Shown here: one piece after another, positions 40,960-50,772 of the stretch
Numbering within the stretch: the first letter of the stretch is position 1
Layout: the number at the start of each line of letters is the position of its first letter
Assembly (NCBI RefSeq): GCF_002834385.1
Contig: NZ_PITQ01000001.1
Span: 992,001 to 1,056,000, forward strand
DNA length: 64,000 bases
Origin: Rahnella sp. AA
Lineage (GTDB): Bacteria > Pseudomonadota > Gammaproteobacteria > Enterobacterales > Enterobacteriaceae
Direction of reading: 5' to 3'
Made by a program: the position numbers and the translations under genes
The notes under the pieces: model-generated
What the model saw: only the letters and a program-made list of their open reading frames with translations
Told to the model about the DNA's origin: nothing
Databases searched by the model: none

Positions 40960-42624
40960 GTGCAGTTTTTAAAAAATATCACCATCAGGGCCGCTTTATT
41001 AACCATTCTTGGCATCTTTTGTGTCATGTGGGCCAGTGTCTCTATTTACACCGTCTCATCCCTGAATACGCTGACGCAAAATACCAAGAATAGTACTGAG
41101 CTGGTCAACAATATGGCGCTGATCAGTAAAGGAAACGATCAGTATTTTCGCACCGTGACCCGCTTAAGCCGTGCCGTATCTCAGAACCAGGCCGACCCGT
41201 CAAAAGGGCCGGAAATTTTTGATACGGCAAAACAATCACTTGATGGTCTTTCTCAGGCTCTGGCAAGCTTTAAAACGACTCCGCATCCGGGGTTAGACGA
41301 TGCCTCGGTTCAGGAGTTGATCTCCAGTTGGGAAACTCTGGTGACGCAGGGCGTTGCACCTCTTTATGCAGCGGCAAGTGGCAAGAATTACGATACTTAT
41401 AATCAGCTGTCCAATGATACCGTCCCTGCCCTGAGCCGTAATTTTGGCGTATCAATGACGAAGGTCAGCGGGCAGATTGCGGTTGATTTCGAGGCTGCTC
41501 AGACCCAGTCTAACCATCTGACTTATTACAGCAAAGTTATCCTGCTGACCGCTTTTTCAATCGGCCTGATTATTCTGCTTCTGACGGATCGTTATCTGGT
41601 GATGGCGCTGGTGAAACCGCTGGATAAAATCCGTGATCACTTCGCTGTTATCGCCAGCGGCGATCTGACGCATTATCTGGAAGAGTTTGGTAAAAACTGT
41701 GCGGGCAAACTGATCCCGTTACTCAACGTGATGCAGTCAAGCCTGGCCAATACCGTTCAGACTATCCGTAACTGTACTAACCACATCTATCAGGGCGCGT
41801 CTGAAATTTCTGCCGGGAATAACGATTTATCTTCCCGCACCGAAGAACAGGCATCCGCACTGGAAGAAACCGCAGCCAGTATGGAAGAACTGACGGCAAC
41901 GGTGAAACACAATGCGGACAACGCGCATCACGCGAGCCAGCTGGTGATGGAAGCGTCTTCTACCGCGCAAAAGGGCGGCAACATTGTGGCTGATGTCGTC
42001 AGTACCATGAAAGATATCTCCGGCAGTTCGAAGAAAATCGCGGAAATTACCTCTGTAATCAACAGCATTGCCTTCCAGACTAACATTCTGGCGCTGAATG
42101 CCGCAGTAGAAGCAGCGCGCGCGGGCGAGCAGGGGCGTGGATTTGCGGTGGTTGCCAGCGAAGTGCGTAATCTGGCCCAGCGCAGTGCGCAGGCAGCGAA
42201 AGAAATTGAATCGCTTATCAGCGAATCGGTTTCCCGCGTTGACAGCGGTTCTAAACTGGTCGAAAACGCCGGTCAGACAATGAATGAAGTCGTGCGCTCC
42301 ATTACGCACGTCACCGATATCATGGCTGAAATTGCTTCCGCGTCTGATGAACAAAGTAAAGGCATCAGCCAGGTTGCCGTTGCGGTAACGCAGATGGACA
42401 GCGTAACGCAGCAAAACGCCGCGCTGGTCGAGCAGGCATCACACGCCGCGGTATCTCTGGAAGAGCAGGCGTCATTACTCAACAATGCAGTCGCAACCTT
42501 TAAGTTAAAAGACGTTGTCACTAACGTGACGTCACGGTCTGCGAAAGCTGTTTCAGCGCCATTATTGCGCCCGGATACAGGCATGATTTCAGCGAAGAGT
42601 TCTGAAAACTGGGAAACGTTCTGA
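40960..42624 (+). CDS. Methyl-accepting chemotaxis protein, Tsr/Tar type
   Basis: A membrane chemoreceptor of 554 residues. Layout: first membrane helix about 8-31, periplasmic four-helix-bundle sensor about 35-188, second membrane helix about 190-211, HAMP domain to about 265, then the cytoplasmic coiled coil with methylation helices and the highly conserved hairpin tip ([19 protein letters not shown]). It ends in NWETF, the CheR/CheB tether of high-abundance receptors, so it should be able to drive adaptation itself. The start is GTG at 40960 after GAGAGAGG. The ligand is unknown. It is absent from this place in E. coli and has a flagellar-sigma promoter. Confidence 0.95.
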   Translation: MQFLKNITIRAALLTILGIFCVMWASVSIYTVSSLNTLTQNTKNSTELVNNMALISKGNDQYFRTVTRLSRAVSQNQADPSKGPEIFDTAKQSLDGLSQALASFKTTPHPGLDDASVQELISSWETLVTQGVAPLYAAASGKNYDTYNQLSNDTVPALSRNFGVSMTKVSGQIAVDFEAAQTQSNHLTYYSKVILLTAFSIGLIILLLTDRYLVMALVKPLDKIRDHFAVIASGDLTHYLEEFGKNCAGKLIPLLNVMQSSLANTVQTIRNCTNHIYQGASEISAGNNDLSSRTEEQASALEETAASMEELTATVKHNADNAHHASQLVMEASSTAQKGGNIVADVVSTMKDISGSSKKIAEITSVINSIAFQTNILALNAAVEAARAGEQGRGFAVVASEVRNLAQRSAQAAKEIESLISESVSRVDSGSKLVENAGQTMNEVVRSITHVTDIMAEIASASDEQSKGISQVAVAVTQMDSVTQQNAALVEQASHAAVSLEEQASLLNNAVATFKLKDVVTNVTSRSAKAVSAPLLRPDTGMISAKSSENWETF

Positions 42625-42656
42625 GTAAGAAGCAGGAAGTAAAGAATTAGAAAAAA

Positions 42657-42689
42657 CAAACGGGTAGCCTGAGAGGGTTACCCGTTTTT
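42657..42689. terminator. Terminator between the chemoreceptor gene and ybfE
   Basis: CGGGTAGCC-N6-GGTTACCCG with one G-U pair, followed by TTTTT on the plus strand; the minus strand has TTTGTTTTTT after the stem. Serves both convergent genes. Confidence 0.85.
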
Positions 42690-42692
42690 CAA

Positions 42693-42974
42693 TCAGCCTT
42701 CATGACCGTTAAGGTGCGACAGCAGCATCTCTTCAATCAATTCGCTACGGCTGATATTGCGTTCTTCTGCCAGCTTATTGAGCGTATCAACAGCATCGGC
42801 GTTCATTTTCAGCTCCACGCGACGCAGGCCGCTCGCTTTATCGCGGCGTAACTGGTTGCGCTTATTGATCCTGAGCTGTTCATCACGGGAAAGCGGATTA
42901 GTTTTTGGACGCCCCGGACGGCGGTCATCTGCGAACAGATCAATCGTCGTGCGATCCAGTTGTTCTTTTGCCAT
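42693..42974 (-). CDS. ybfE: YbfE family protein (LexA-regulated in E. coli)
   Basis: A 93-residue basic protein whose core (RRPGRPKTNPLSRDEQLRIN, then VELKMNADAVDTLNKLAEER) matches E. coli YbfE. The C-terminal half resembles a ribbon-helix-helix DNA-binding domain, with an AT-hook-like RRPGRPK before it. The ATG at 42974 begins MAKEQLDRTT as in E. coli, although no strong ribosome site precedes it; the longer frame from 43043 is possible. I do not see a CTGT-N8-ACAG LexA box upstream. Confidence 0.88.
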   Translation of the reverse strand: MAKEQLDRTTIDLFADDRRPGRPKTNPLSRDEQLRINKRNQLRRDKASGLRRVELKMNADAVDTLNKLAEERNISRSELIEEMLLSHLNGHEG

Positions 42975-43235
42975 AGGTAGCGGTACAACCAGGGAAGTTT
43001 TTACATCGGAAAACGGCAAGCCGATTCCTGACGAGCGTTTCACACATTTCGGGCTAAGAAACCCTGACCCAATTCACCTCCCGCCACTCAACCTGAGTAA
43101 AACGGGCGGCAAAATTATAGCGCGCAATCATACACTGGCGCGCCTGGGGTTCACAACGCTTAATAGCCCTGATTTCATGATAACTTTCGAAGTTGTGCAG
43201 GCTTTTTGCACAATTTATCCCCAGGATGTTAAACC

Positions 43236-44006
43236 TCAGGCCGCATCGATGAATCGGTGCACAGCGCGCAGCACCGCATCAGGTTTTTCCGCATGCACCC
43301 AATGACCGGCTCCTGCGACCACATAGGCTTTTGCCTGCGGGAACTGGCGGGCAATATTTTCACGATAGGCGTCCTGCACATAAGGTGAATCACCGCCGCG
43401 GATGAACAGCGCCGGACGCCTCCACGCCGGGACCTCTTCCCAGCCGACAATTTTTGCGTACTCATTCAGCAGAACCGGCACATTGAAACGCCATTCTCCC
43501 TGCTGGAAAGATTTCAGCAAAAACTGAATCACGCCGTCTTCCTTTATATACTGATGCATACATTCGGTGGCGGAAGAGCGGTCGCGCAATCCGGCTTCGG
43601 TGACGGCATTAATGGCGGCAAAAATCTCATCGTGGCGACGGACGTGATAATCCACCGGCGCGATATCAATGGCGATGAGCTTCTCAATTCTTTCGGGGAT
43701 CAGCGCCGTCAGTGCCATAGCCGCTTTTCCGCCCATGGAATGGCCGATTACGATGAATTTTTGGAAACCGACTTCATCTAACGTTTCCATTAAATCCTGC
43801 GCCATCGCGGCGTAGGACATTTCCGGTGAACGCCCGGACTGGCCATGGTTACGCAAATCAACCTGCAACACGCTATGCTGTTGTTTCAGGTCACGGGCCA
43901 GAATGCCCAGATTATCAAGGGTTCCGAACAACCCGTGGATCAGGAGAACCGGCAGCGCATTGCTGCCGTCGGCTTCAGGTTCTTGCAGGCGATAATGTAA
44001 TTTCAT
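43236..44006 (-). CDS. ybfF: Esterase YbfF (alpha/beta hydrolase)
   Basis: An acyl-chain esterase of 256 residues. The nucleophile is in GHSMGG, the oxyanion region in LLIHGLFGTLDNLG, and the catalytic histidine in GAGHWVHAEKP. The ATG at 44006 (MKLHYRL) matches the E. coli length; another ATG three codons earlier is possible. The gene diverges from seqA. Confidence 0.94.
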   Translation of the reverse strand: MKLHYRLQEPEADGSNALPVLLIHGLFGTLDNLGILARDLKQQHSVLQVDLRNHGQSGRSPEMSYAAMAQDLMETLDEVGFQKFIVIGHSMGGKAAMALTALIPERIEKLIAIDIAPVDYHVRRHDEIFAAINAVTEAGLRDRSSATECMHQYIKEDGVIQFLLKSFQQGEWRFNVPVLLNEYAKIVGWEEVPAWRRPALFIRGGDSPYVQDAYRENIARQFPQAKAYVVAGAGHWVHAEKPDAVLRAVHRFIDAA

Positions 44007-44254
44007 GGCGAAGTTCATACAGATAAACAATCTCATTAGGTTATCATGAGTGGCGGATGATTTTTTTAAAACAGAAAGTTTCTGCCAGATGCCTGAGCGG
44101 GATTTGACAACGTGGGACAGAACAGACTGTCGGCTGCGAAAACGGGAAGTAATCTGCTTTTTGCTTAGCGACACAATTCATCTGTTTGTGAACGCGTAGA
44201 AATTTGTATAATCCTTTTGAATGAATTTAGTAGAAAAAACAGTACTGGATAAAA

Positions 44255-44809
44255 ATGAAAACTATTGAGGTTGACGAAGAACTCTACCGCTACATTGCCA
44301 GCCACACGCAAGCAATCGGTGAAAGTGCGTCTGATATTTTGCGCCGTATGTTGAAATTTACTGCCGGCCAGACCGCTCCTGCCGCACCCGTCACGACAGC
44401 CGTTATTGCCGGAACCGTCGCACAGGAAAAACCTGCCGCCGCCGCCGCGCCTACGTCGCGTGAAAAAGTCCGTGCCGTGCGCGAACTGTTGTTGTCTGAC
44501 GAATATGCAGAGCAGACCAAAGCGGTTAACCGCTTTATGCTGATCCTGTCGACCTTGTATATCCTGAACCCTAAAGAATTTGCTACGGCGACCGACTCTC
44601 TGACGGGTCGCACGCGTACCTATTTTGCCGGTGACCAGCAAACCTTGCTGCAAAACGGAATCCATACCAAACCTAAACACGTTCCCGGAACGCCGTATTG
44701 GGTTATTACGAATACCAACACAGGTCGCAAACGCAGCATGATAGAGCACATCATGCAACTCATGCAGTTCCCGGCGGAACTGACTGAGAAAGTGTGCGGC
44801 ACCCTCTAA
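44255..44809 (+). CDS. seqA: Replication initiation regulator SeqA
   Basis: SeqA binds hemimethylated GATC sites, sequestering oriC and organising new DNA. The 184-residue protein starts with the multimerisation domain MKTIEVDEELYRYIASHTQ, has an Ala/Pro linker, and a C-terminal DNA-binding domain ending in LTEKVCGTL. It is followed by pgm after 24 bp, the conserved seqA-pgm operon. Confidence 0.97.
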   Translation: MKTIEVDEELYRYIASHTQAIGESASDILRRMLKFTAGQTAPAAPVTTAVIAGTVAQEKPAAAAAPTSREKVRAVRELLLSDEYAEQTKAVNRFMLILSTLYILNPKEFATATDSLTGRTRTYFAGDQQTLLQNGIHTKPKHVPGTPYWVITNTNTGRKRSMIEHIMQLMQFPAELTEKVCGTL

Positions 44810-44833
44810 TTTCAGCGTCTGGGAGAAACGCCA

Positions 44834-46477
44834 GTGGCTAATCACCCCCGTGCAGGGCAACCTGCTCAGCAAAGCGATTTGATCAATGTGGCGCAGTTAG
44901 CGTCACAGTATTACGTCCTGCAACCGGACCCGCAAAACCCGGCTCATGCCGTGAAATTCGGTACGTCCGGTCACCGCGGCAGCGCGTTGCGTCACAGCTT
45001 TAATGAAGCACATATTCTGGCAATTGCGCAGGCGATTGCTGAAGTGCGTAAAGAGCAGGGTACAACCGGCCCGTGCTACGTGGGGAAAGACACCCACGCG
45101 CTGTCCGAACCGGCGTTTATCTCTGTGCTGGAAGTACTGACGGCCAACGGCGTTGACGTCATTGTGCAGGAAGATAACGGTTTCACCCCGACACCGGCGG
45201 TGTCTCACGCCATTCTTACGCACAACCGCAACGGCGGCGCACTGGCGGATGGCATCGTCATCACGCCTTCGCACAACCCACCGGAAGATGGCGGGATTAA
45301 ATACAACCCGACCAACGGCGGCCCGGCTGATACCAATCTGACGTCTGTGATTGAGAAACGCGCTAACGCACTGCTGGCGGCGAAGCTCGCGGGCGTCAAG
45401 CGTCAGTCGCTGGATCTGGCGTGGAAGAGTGGCCATCTGGTGGCGCAGGATCTGGTTCAGCCGTTTGTTGAAGGGCTGACTGACATCGTGGATATGGCCG
45501 CGATTCAGAAAGCAGGTCTGAAACTGGGTGTGGATCCTCTCGGCGGTTCCGGTATCGAATACTGGAAGCGTATCGCAGAGCATTACAAACTGGATCTGAC
45601 GCTGGTTAACGACGAAGTTGACCAGACTTTCCGCTTCATGCATCTCGACCACGACGGCGTGATCCGCATGGACTGCTCGTCTGAATCCGCAATGGCCGGC
45701 TTACTGGCGCTGCGTGATAAATTCGATCTGGCCTTTGCTAACGACCCGGACTATGACCGCCACGGTATCGTGACGCCTGCCGGTCTGATGAACCCGAACC
45801 ATTATCTGGCGGTGGCGATTCAGTATCTGTTCCAGCATCGTCCGCAGTGGGGCAAAGACGTCGCCGTCGGCAAAACGCTGGTCTCCAGCGCGATGATCGA
45901 CCGCGTTGTTGAAGACTTAGGCCGTAAACTGGTCGAAGTCCCGGTCGGTTTCAAATGGTTCGTGGATGGCCTGTTTGACGGCAGCTTCGGTTTTGGTGGC
46001 GAAGAAAGTGCAGGGGCTTCTTTCCTGCGTTTCAACGGCACGCCGTGGTCTACCGACAAAGACGGGATCATCATGTGCCTGCTGGCGGCAGAAATTACCG
46101 CCGTGACCGGTAAAAACCCGCAGGAACATTACAACGAACTGGCTGCCCGTTTCGGCGCACCGAGCTACAACCGTATTCAGGCGCCTGCGACTCACGCGCA
46201 GAAAGCCGCGTTGTCTAAACTTTCTCCTGAACAGGTAAAAGCAGACACACTGGCCGGTGATCCGATCACCGCCCGTCTGACAAACGCCCCGGGTAACGGC
46301 GCGTCTATCGGTGGTCTGAAAGTGATGACCAAAAACGGCTGGTTCGCCGCACGTCCGTCCGGTACTGAAGAAGCGTACAAAATCTATTGTGAAAGCTTCC
46401 TCGGCGCAGAACACCGCGAACAAATTGAAAAAGAAGCCGTGGAAATCGTCAGTAAAGTTCTCGCTGACGCCAAATAA
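44834..46477 (+). CDS. pgm: Phosphoglucomutase
   Basis: Interconverts glucose-1-P and glucose-6-P for glycogen, trehalose and UDP-glucose metabolism. The 547-residue enzyme has the phosphoserine in TPSHNPP (Ser146), the metal loop [11 protein letters not shown], the sugar loop [10 protein letters not shown] and the phosphate loop [12 protein letters not shown]. Start is GTG at 44834 with GGGAG upstream. Confidence 0.97.
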   Translation: MANHPRAGQPAQQSDLINVAQLASQYYVLQPDPQNPAHAVKFGTSGHRGSALRHSFNEAHILAIAQAIAEVRKEQGTTGPCYVGKDTHALSEPAFISVLEVLTANGVDVIVQEDNGFTPTPAVSHAILTHNRNGGALADGIVITPSHNPPEDGGIKYNPTNGGPADTNLTSVIEKRANALLAAKLAGVKRQSLDLAWKSGHLVAQDLVQPFVEGLTDIVDMAAIQKAGLKLGVDPLGGSGIEYWKRIAEHYKLDLTLVNDEVDQTFRFMHLDHDGVIRMDCSSESAMAGLLALRDKFDLAFANDPDYDRHGIVTPAGLMNPNHYLAVAIQYLFQHRPQWGKDVAVGKTLVSSAMIDRVVEDLGRKLVEVPVGFKWFVDGLFDGSFGFGGEESAGASFLRFNGTPWSTDKDGIIMCLLAAEITAVTGKNPQEHYNELAARFGAPSYNRIQAPATHAQKAALSKLSPEQVKADTLAGDPITARLTNAPGNGASIGGLKVMTKNGWFAARPSGTEEAYKIYCESFLGAEHREQIEKEAVEIVSKVLADAK

Positions 46478-46498
46478 CACCGTTTCTTAACTGCACCG

Positions 46499-46528
46499 AA
46501 AGCGCTGATTATTCAGCGCTTTTTTTTT
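46499..46528 (+). terminator. Terminator after pgm
   Basis: AGCGCTGA-TTAT-TCAGCGCT followed by eight T, 22 bp after the stop codon. Confidence 0.93.
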
Positions 46529-46550
46529 GCTCTAAATTTCTATGTAAAAA

Positions 46551-46636
46551 AGATATATCTAAATGTGCATTCAGACTTGCCAGATTTTGAAATTCGATCT
46601 AGTTTAGATATATCGAAATAATTCGATATATCTAAA
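46551..46636. promoter_or_regulatory. PadR operator region
   Basis: A perfect 34-bp palindrome: TTTAGATATATCGAA (46603-46617), a four-base centre, and TTCGATATATCTAAA (46622-46636). It ends 13 bp before the padR start codon. A third copy of the half-site, AGATATATCTAAAT, lies at 46551-46564. Such a site so close to the gene suggests autorepression by the PadR product. Confidence 0.75.
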
Positions 46637-46649
46637 TAGGACATCAACT

Positions 46650-47390
46650 ATGTTTAGCAAAATGTTTGAAGGCCGCCATCGCGGTCACGGTAGCAGGGAA
46701 GAAGGACGTCGCGGTCATTGCCGCCATGAGTCATCTTTTGACGGTCAGAACGGCGATCACAGCGAGCGTCATGCGCTGCGCCGGGACGGTCGTCATCGTG
46801 GTGAAGAACGCGGCGAAGGGCGTCGTGGTGAAAGAGGTGAAGGTCGCGGGCGCGGTGAAGGCCGTCGCGGAGATCGGGGTGTGCATCGTCTGTTTGAGCA
46901 CGGTGATTTACGCCGCGTGCTGCTGGCGCTGGTTGCTAAAAAACCGAGCCACGGTTATGAGCTGATCAAAGCGATTGAAGAGGCGTCTTCCGGCCTGTAC
47001 GTGCCAAGCCCGGGCGTGATTTACCCGACGCTGACGCTGCTCGAAGAACAGGATTTCCTGGAAGCCGTCGCCACCGGTAATGGGCGTAAAAGCTATCAGA
47101 TTACCGAAGCCGGTAAAACGGAACTGGCGCAACATCAGGCCGCTGTCGATGTGATTTTCGCCCGTCTGGCCGGGGCTTCCCGTCCGCGCGGTAATAATCT
47201 GGCAGAAGGTATTCATGAAACCATGCAGCGTCTGAAACATGCCCTGCGCGGAAACATGATGCGCGCCGATATTACGCCGGAGCAGGTCGTGCGGGTGAAC
47301 GCGATTTTGCAGCAGGCCGCCGGCGATATTGAAGCTGCTTTTGCGGATGAAAAGCCCGACACCGAAGCCCCGGAATCCCCTAAGGCATAA
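46650..47390 (+). CDS. PadR-family regulator with His/Arg/Gly-rich N-terminus (YqjI-like)
   Basis: A 246-residue regulator. Residues about 82-160 are a PadR winged helix (LRRVLLALVAKKPSHGYELI and VPSPGVIYPTLTLLEEQ), and the C-terminus is helical for dimerisation. The first 78 residues are very rich in Arg, Gly, Glu and His (RHRGHGSREEGRRGHCRHES and repeats of GEGRRGERG). E. coli YqjI, a metal-responsive PadR repressor of a ferric reductase gene, has a similar metal-binding tail, so metal sensing is an inference. Only one Cys is in the tail here. No reductase gene is adjacent. The 3' end overlaps the convergent kdpE by 11 bp. Confidence 0.85.
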   Translation: MFSKMFEGRHRGHGSREEGRRGHCRHESSFDGQNGDHSERHALRRDGRHRGEERGEGRRGERGEGRGRGEGRRGDRGVHRLFEHGDLRRVLLALVAKKPSHGYELIKAIEEASSGLYVPSPGVIYPTLTLLEEQDFLEAVATGNGRKSYQITEAGKTELAQHQAAVDVIFARLAGASRPRGNNLAEGIHETMQRLKHALRGNMMRADITPEQVVRVNAILQQAAGDIEAAFADEKPDTEAPESPKA

Positions 47391-48069
47391 AGCGATAACC
47401 CACACCGGTTTCCGTCAGCAGATGACGCGGACGGGTGGCATCGGCCTCCAGTTTCTGGCGTAAATGCCCCATGTAGATGCGCAGATAGTGGCTGTGTTCG
47501 ACGTAATTCGGGCCCCAGACGTGGGTCAGTAACTGACGCTGAGTAATGACTTTGCCGCTGTTTGCCAGCAGTTCGGCCAGCAGGCGAAACTCGATCGGCG
47601 TCAGATGACAATCTTCGCCATCACGCTGTACGCGGCGGTTGATCAAATCTACCGTAACGTCAGCAAAGGTAATCAGCGGGCTTTCCTGTGAATTGCCCGC
47701 ATGACGACGCAGCGCTACGCGCACGCGCGCCAGCAGTTCACCGACGCCAAATGGCTTGGTGAGAAAATCATCGGCACCGGCATCCAGCGCCGCAATCTTA
47801 TCTTCTTCGCTGGTGCGGGCCGACAACACAATAATCGGGATGGCGCTCCAGTGGCGCAAATCCCGGATGTACGTCAGGCCGTCACCGTCAGGCAAGCCGA
47901 GATCTAAAATAATCAGATCCGGTTTGCGGGTGCCGGCCTCAATCAGCCCGCGTTGCAACGTTTCACTTTCAAATACCCGCAATCCTTCCGCCTCAAGCGC
48001 TGTGCGCACAAAGCGGCGGATTTCTTTCTCGTCTTCCACAATTAAAATATTTACCGGGGATGCGCTCAC
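47380..48069 (-). CDS. kdpE: Two-component response regulator KdpE
   Basis: Activates kdpFABC when potassium is low. The 229-residue OmpR-type regulator has a receiver domain with the phospho-acceptor Asp in DLIILDLGLPDGDG and a C-terminal winged-helix domain (LTPIEFRLLAELL, THVWGPNYVEHSHYLRIYMG). Its ATG overlaps the kdpD stop by four bases. Confidence 0.97.
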   Translation of the reverse strand: MSASPVNILIVEDEKEIRRFVRTALEAEGLRVFESETLQRGLIEAGTRKPDLIILDLGLPDGDGLTYIRDLRHWSAIPIIVLSARTSEEDKIAALDAGADDFLTKPFGVGELLARVRVALRRHAGNSQESPLITFADVTVDLINRRVQRDGEDCHLTPIEFRLLAELLANSGKVITQRQLLTHVWGPNYVEHSHYLRIYMGHLRQKLEADATRPRHLLTETGVGYRFMP

Positions 48070-50765
48070 GTTGCCTCGTCGATGTCAGTGTCCATATCCG
48101 TTTCCATGTCAGGCAGTGCTTCCAGCGGAAGCCTGAAGCGGAAACGCGCGCCGCCGTCCGGGCCATTTTCAGCCCAAATCCGTCCGTCGTGTACTTCAAT
48201 AATGGCACGACAAATCGCTAATCCCAAACCCACGCCCGGAATTGCCGATTCTTTATTCCCGCGCGCAAATTTCTCGAAAATCGCATGCTCCGCGCCTTCC
48301 GGAATTCCCGGCCCGTTATCCCAGACTTCGATCTCCAGCCAGTCGCCGAGCGGCAACGCTTTGATGCCGATGGTGGCACCGACACCGGCATATTTATGGG
48401 CATTTTCCAGCAGATTGATCAGCACCCGCTCGATCAGGCTTGCATCGCAATTGACCAGCACCATTTCGGCAGGCAAATCGATTTTGATCGTATCGTTCGC
48501 CAGCACCGGTTCCAGCATACGCAGGGCACTGCCGGTGATTTCTTCCACCGACTGCCACTCTTTGCGCAGATTAAAACCGCCGGACTGAATGCGCGCCATA
48601 TCCAGCAAATTATTCACCAGCCGCGTGGTGCTCAGTACCTGCTGGCGGATCTGGCTGGCCTGAGGCGCATGTTTAGAGCCTTCGGACGCCAGATCCAGCG
48701 TCAGGATTTCCGCCTGTCCGAACAGCACAGTGAGCGGGGTACGCAAATCGTGAGAAAGTGCGGAAAGCAGCGAATTACGCAGTTGCTCGCGCTCCGTTTC
48801 CAGACGCGATGATTCCGCGCTTGCCGCCAGATGCAGGCGTTCAAGAGCGTTGGCGATCAGTACGGTAAATGTCTGTAACAGCCGCTGCTGTTCCGGCACC
48901 AGAAGCTGACGGATATTCGGCGGCTCAACCGCCAGCAGGCCGCGCGATTCGCCCGACGCCACCAGCGGCAGAAGCTGATACGGCACGCCGGGCAACGTAT
49001 CGGTCCCGGCACCGGCGGGCAGTTTTTTATCGAAACTCCAGCGGGCAATGGCGTCATCCACCACAATCGAGGTGATTTCACCAGTGGGTTGCACCAGTTC
49101 ACCGTGTTCATCAGGTAGCAAAATGGCCGTTTTGGCGTTCAGGCTGGAGGAAATAAAGTGGCGACTGGTTTGTGCGATCGCTTCCGGCGTCAGCGACTGG
49201 CTCAGCCCTTTGGACATCTCATAAAGATGCTGCGCGCGCTTTTCCCGGTGACGGGCGATGCGCGCCTGATAACGCACACCGGCGGTGAGATTCCCGATCA
49301 AAATCCCGACGATCAGCATCACGCCGAACGTCACCAGATATTGCGCGTCCGTGACGGCCAGCGATCCGCGCGGTTGCACGAAAAACAGATCAAAGCTGAC
49401 GACGTTGATCACCGCCGCCAGCACCGACGGCCAGCGGCCATAAAACAGCGCCACGATCACCACGCCGAGCAGATACACCATCACCAGGTTGGCCTGATCG
49501 AAGGCGGGGACCAGCCATTGTGAAAGCACCGTGATGATGGCGCACAGCGCGACGGCCAGCGCACATCCGCGGATCTGGCGGCTGAAACGGTCAACAAATG
49601 TCCGGGGGTCCTGCTCTTTTCGCGACGTGCCGTGCGGCGTATCTTCCAGACCGATGACAATCAGATCGAGATCGGGCCCGATCTCCGCCAGCTTATCGGC
49701 AAAGCTCGGGCCGAATTTCCAGCGTTTCTCGCGGCGGCGGCCGGTCATCACTTTGCCCAGACGATGCTCGCGGGCGTAGCGCAGAATGGCCTTTTCTTCC
49801 TGCGGATCGGCCAGCGTGGCGGTTTCTGCGCCGAGTTCCTGCGCCAGTTTCAGCGCATGCAAAATGGCGCGGCGCTGGCTTTCCGGCAAACGGTGCAGGC
49901 GCGGGGTTTCGACATACACCGCGTGCCACACGCAGCCCAGTCGCGCCGCCATTCGCGAGGCCACGCGGACTAATTTCTCGTTGCCACCGTCGTGACCGAT
50001 ACACAACAGCAGCGCATCGCGGGTATGCCAGACGCGGCTGACACCCTGATCGTCGCGGTATTCCCGCATCTGATCGTCCACACGGTCGGCGGTGCGGCGC
50101 AGGGAAAGTTCGCGCAGGGCGATCAGATTCCCTTTGCGGAAGAAATGCTCGATGGCGCGTTCGGCCTGGCCGGGGATATAAACTTTGCCTTCTTTCAGGC
50201 GCTGGCGCAGGGAGTCGGGCGGTAAATCCACCAGCACTACTTCGCTGGCGTCATCAAATAAACGGTCAGGCACCGTTTCGCGAATAATAATGCCGGTTAC
50301 GCCGCTGACCACGTCATTCAGGCTTTCGAGATGCTGAACGTTCACCGTAGTAAACACGTCGATACCGGCATCGAGAAGTTCTTCGACGTCCTGCCAGCGT
50401 TTGGGGTGGCGTGAACCGGCAGCATTACTGTGCGCCAGTTCATCCATCAGGATCAGGGCAGGGCGGCGGGCCAGCGCGGCGTCGAGATCAAACTCGTAAA
50501 CCTGACGGCCACGGTGGTGAATACGTTTCGGCGGGAGCTGTGACAAACCGGGCAACAGCAATTGTGTTTCCTGCCGCCCGTGGGTTTCCACCACGCCCAC
50601 CAGCACGTCGAGGCCGGTGGCGCGCAGACGCTGTGCTTCCTGCAACATGGCGTAGGTTTTCCCGACGCCCGCACAGGCGCCGAAAAAGACTTTCAGTTGC
50701 CCGCGCGGCTTCTCATTGGCGAGTGCCAGTAAGCTGTCGGGGTTTGGGCGGTTATCCTCTGTCAT
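48066..50765 (-). CDS. kdpD: Sensor histidine kinase KdpD
   Basis: Senses potassium limitation and osmotic stress and phosphorylates KdpE. The 899-residue protein has an N-terminal KdpD domain with a Walker A-like FFGACAGVGKTYAM, a USP-like domain, four membrane helices at about 400-500, a GAF-like region, the dimerisation box with the phospho-histidine in LLSALSHDLRTPLTV, and an ATPase domain (NLLENAHKYA, WDNGPGIP, GVGLGLAICRAI). It lies 7 bases after kdpC. Confidence 0.97.
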   Translation of the reverse strand: MTEDNRPNPDSLLALANEKPRGQLKVFFGACAGVGKTYAMLQEAQRLRATGLDVLVGVVETHGRQETQLLLPGLSQLPPKRIHHRGRQVYEFDLDAALARRPALILMDELAHSNAAGSRHPKRWQDVEELLDAGIDVFTTVNVQHLESLNDVVSGVTGIIIRETVPDRLFDDASEVVLVDLPPDSLRQRLKEGKVYIPGQAERAIEHFFRKGNLIALRELSLRRTADRVDDQMREYRDDQGVSRVWHTRDALLLCIGHDGGNEKLVRVASRMAARLGCVWHAVYVETPRLHRLPESQRRAILHALKLAQELGAETATLADPQEEKAILRYAREHRLGKVMTGRRREKRWKFGPSFADKLAEIGPDLDLIVIGLEDTPHGTSRKEQDPRTFVDRFSRQIRGCALAVALCAIITVLSQWLVPAFDQANLVMVYLLGVVIVALFYGRWPSVLAAVINVVSFDLFFVQPRGSLAVTDAQYLVTFGVMLIVGILIGNLTAGVRYQARIARHREKRAQHLYEMSKGLSQSLTPEAIAQTSRHFISSSLNAKTAILLPDEHGELVQPTGEITSIVVDDAIARWSFDKKLPAGAGTDTLPGVPYQLLPLVASGESRGLLAVEPPNIRQLLVPEQQRLLQTFTVLIANALERLHLAASAESSRLETEREQLRNSLLSALSHDLRTPLTVLFGQAEILTLDLASEGSKHAPQASQIRQQVLSTTRLVNNLLDMARIQSGGFNLRKEWQSVEEITGSALRMLEPVLANDTIKIDLPAEMVLVNCDASLIERVLINLLENAHKYAGVGATIGIKALPLGDWLEIEVWDNGPGIPEGAEHAIFEKFARGNKESAIPGVGLGLAICRAIIEVHDGRIWAENGPDGGARFRFRLPLEALPDMETDMDTDIDEAT

Positions 50766-50772
50766 AGCTTCC

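Noticed and set aside
40803-41093. Open frame before the chemoreceptor gene
   Set aside because: It overlaps the receptor start in another frame, lies in its leader, and shows no protein-like features.
42975-43235. LexA box expected upstream of ybfE
   Set aside because: No CTGT-N8-ACAG-like site is visible between ybfE and ybfF, so SOS control is not supported here.
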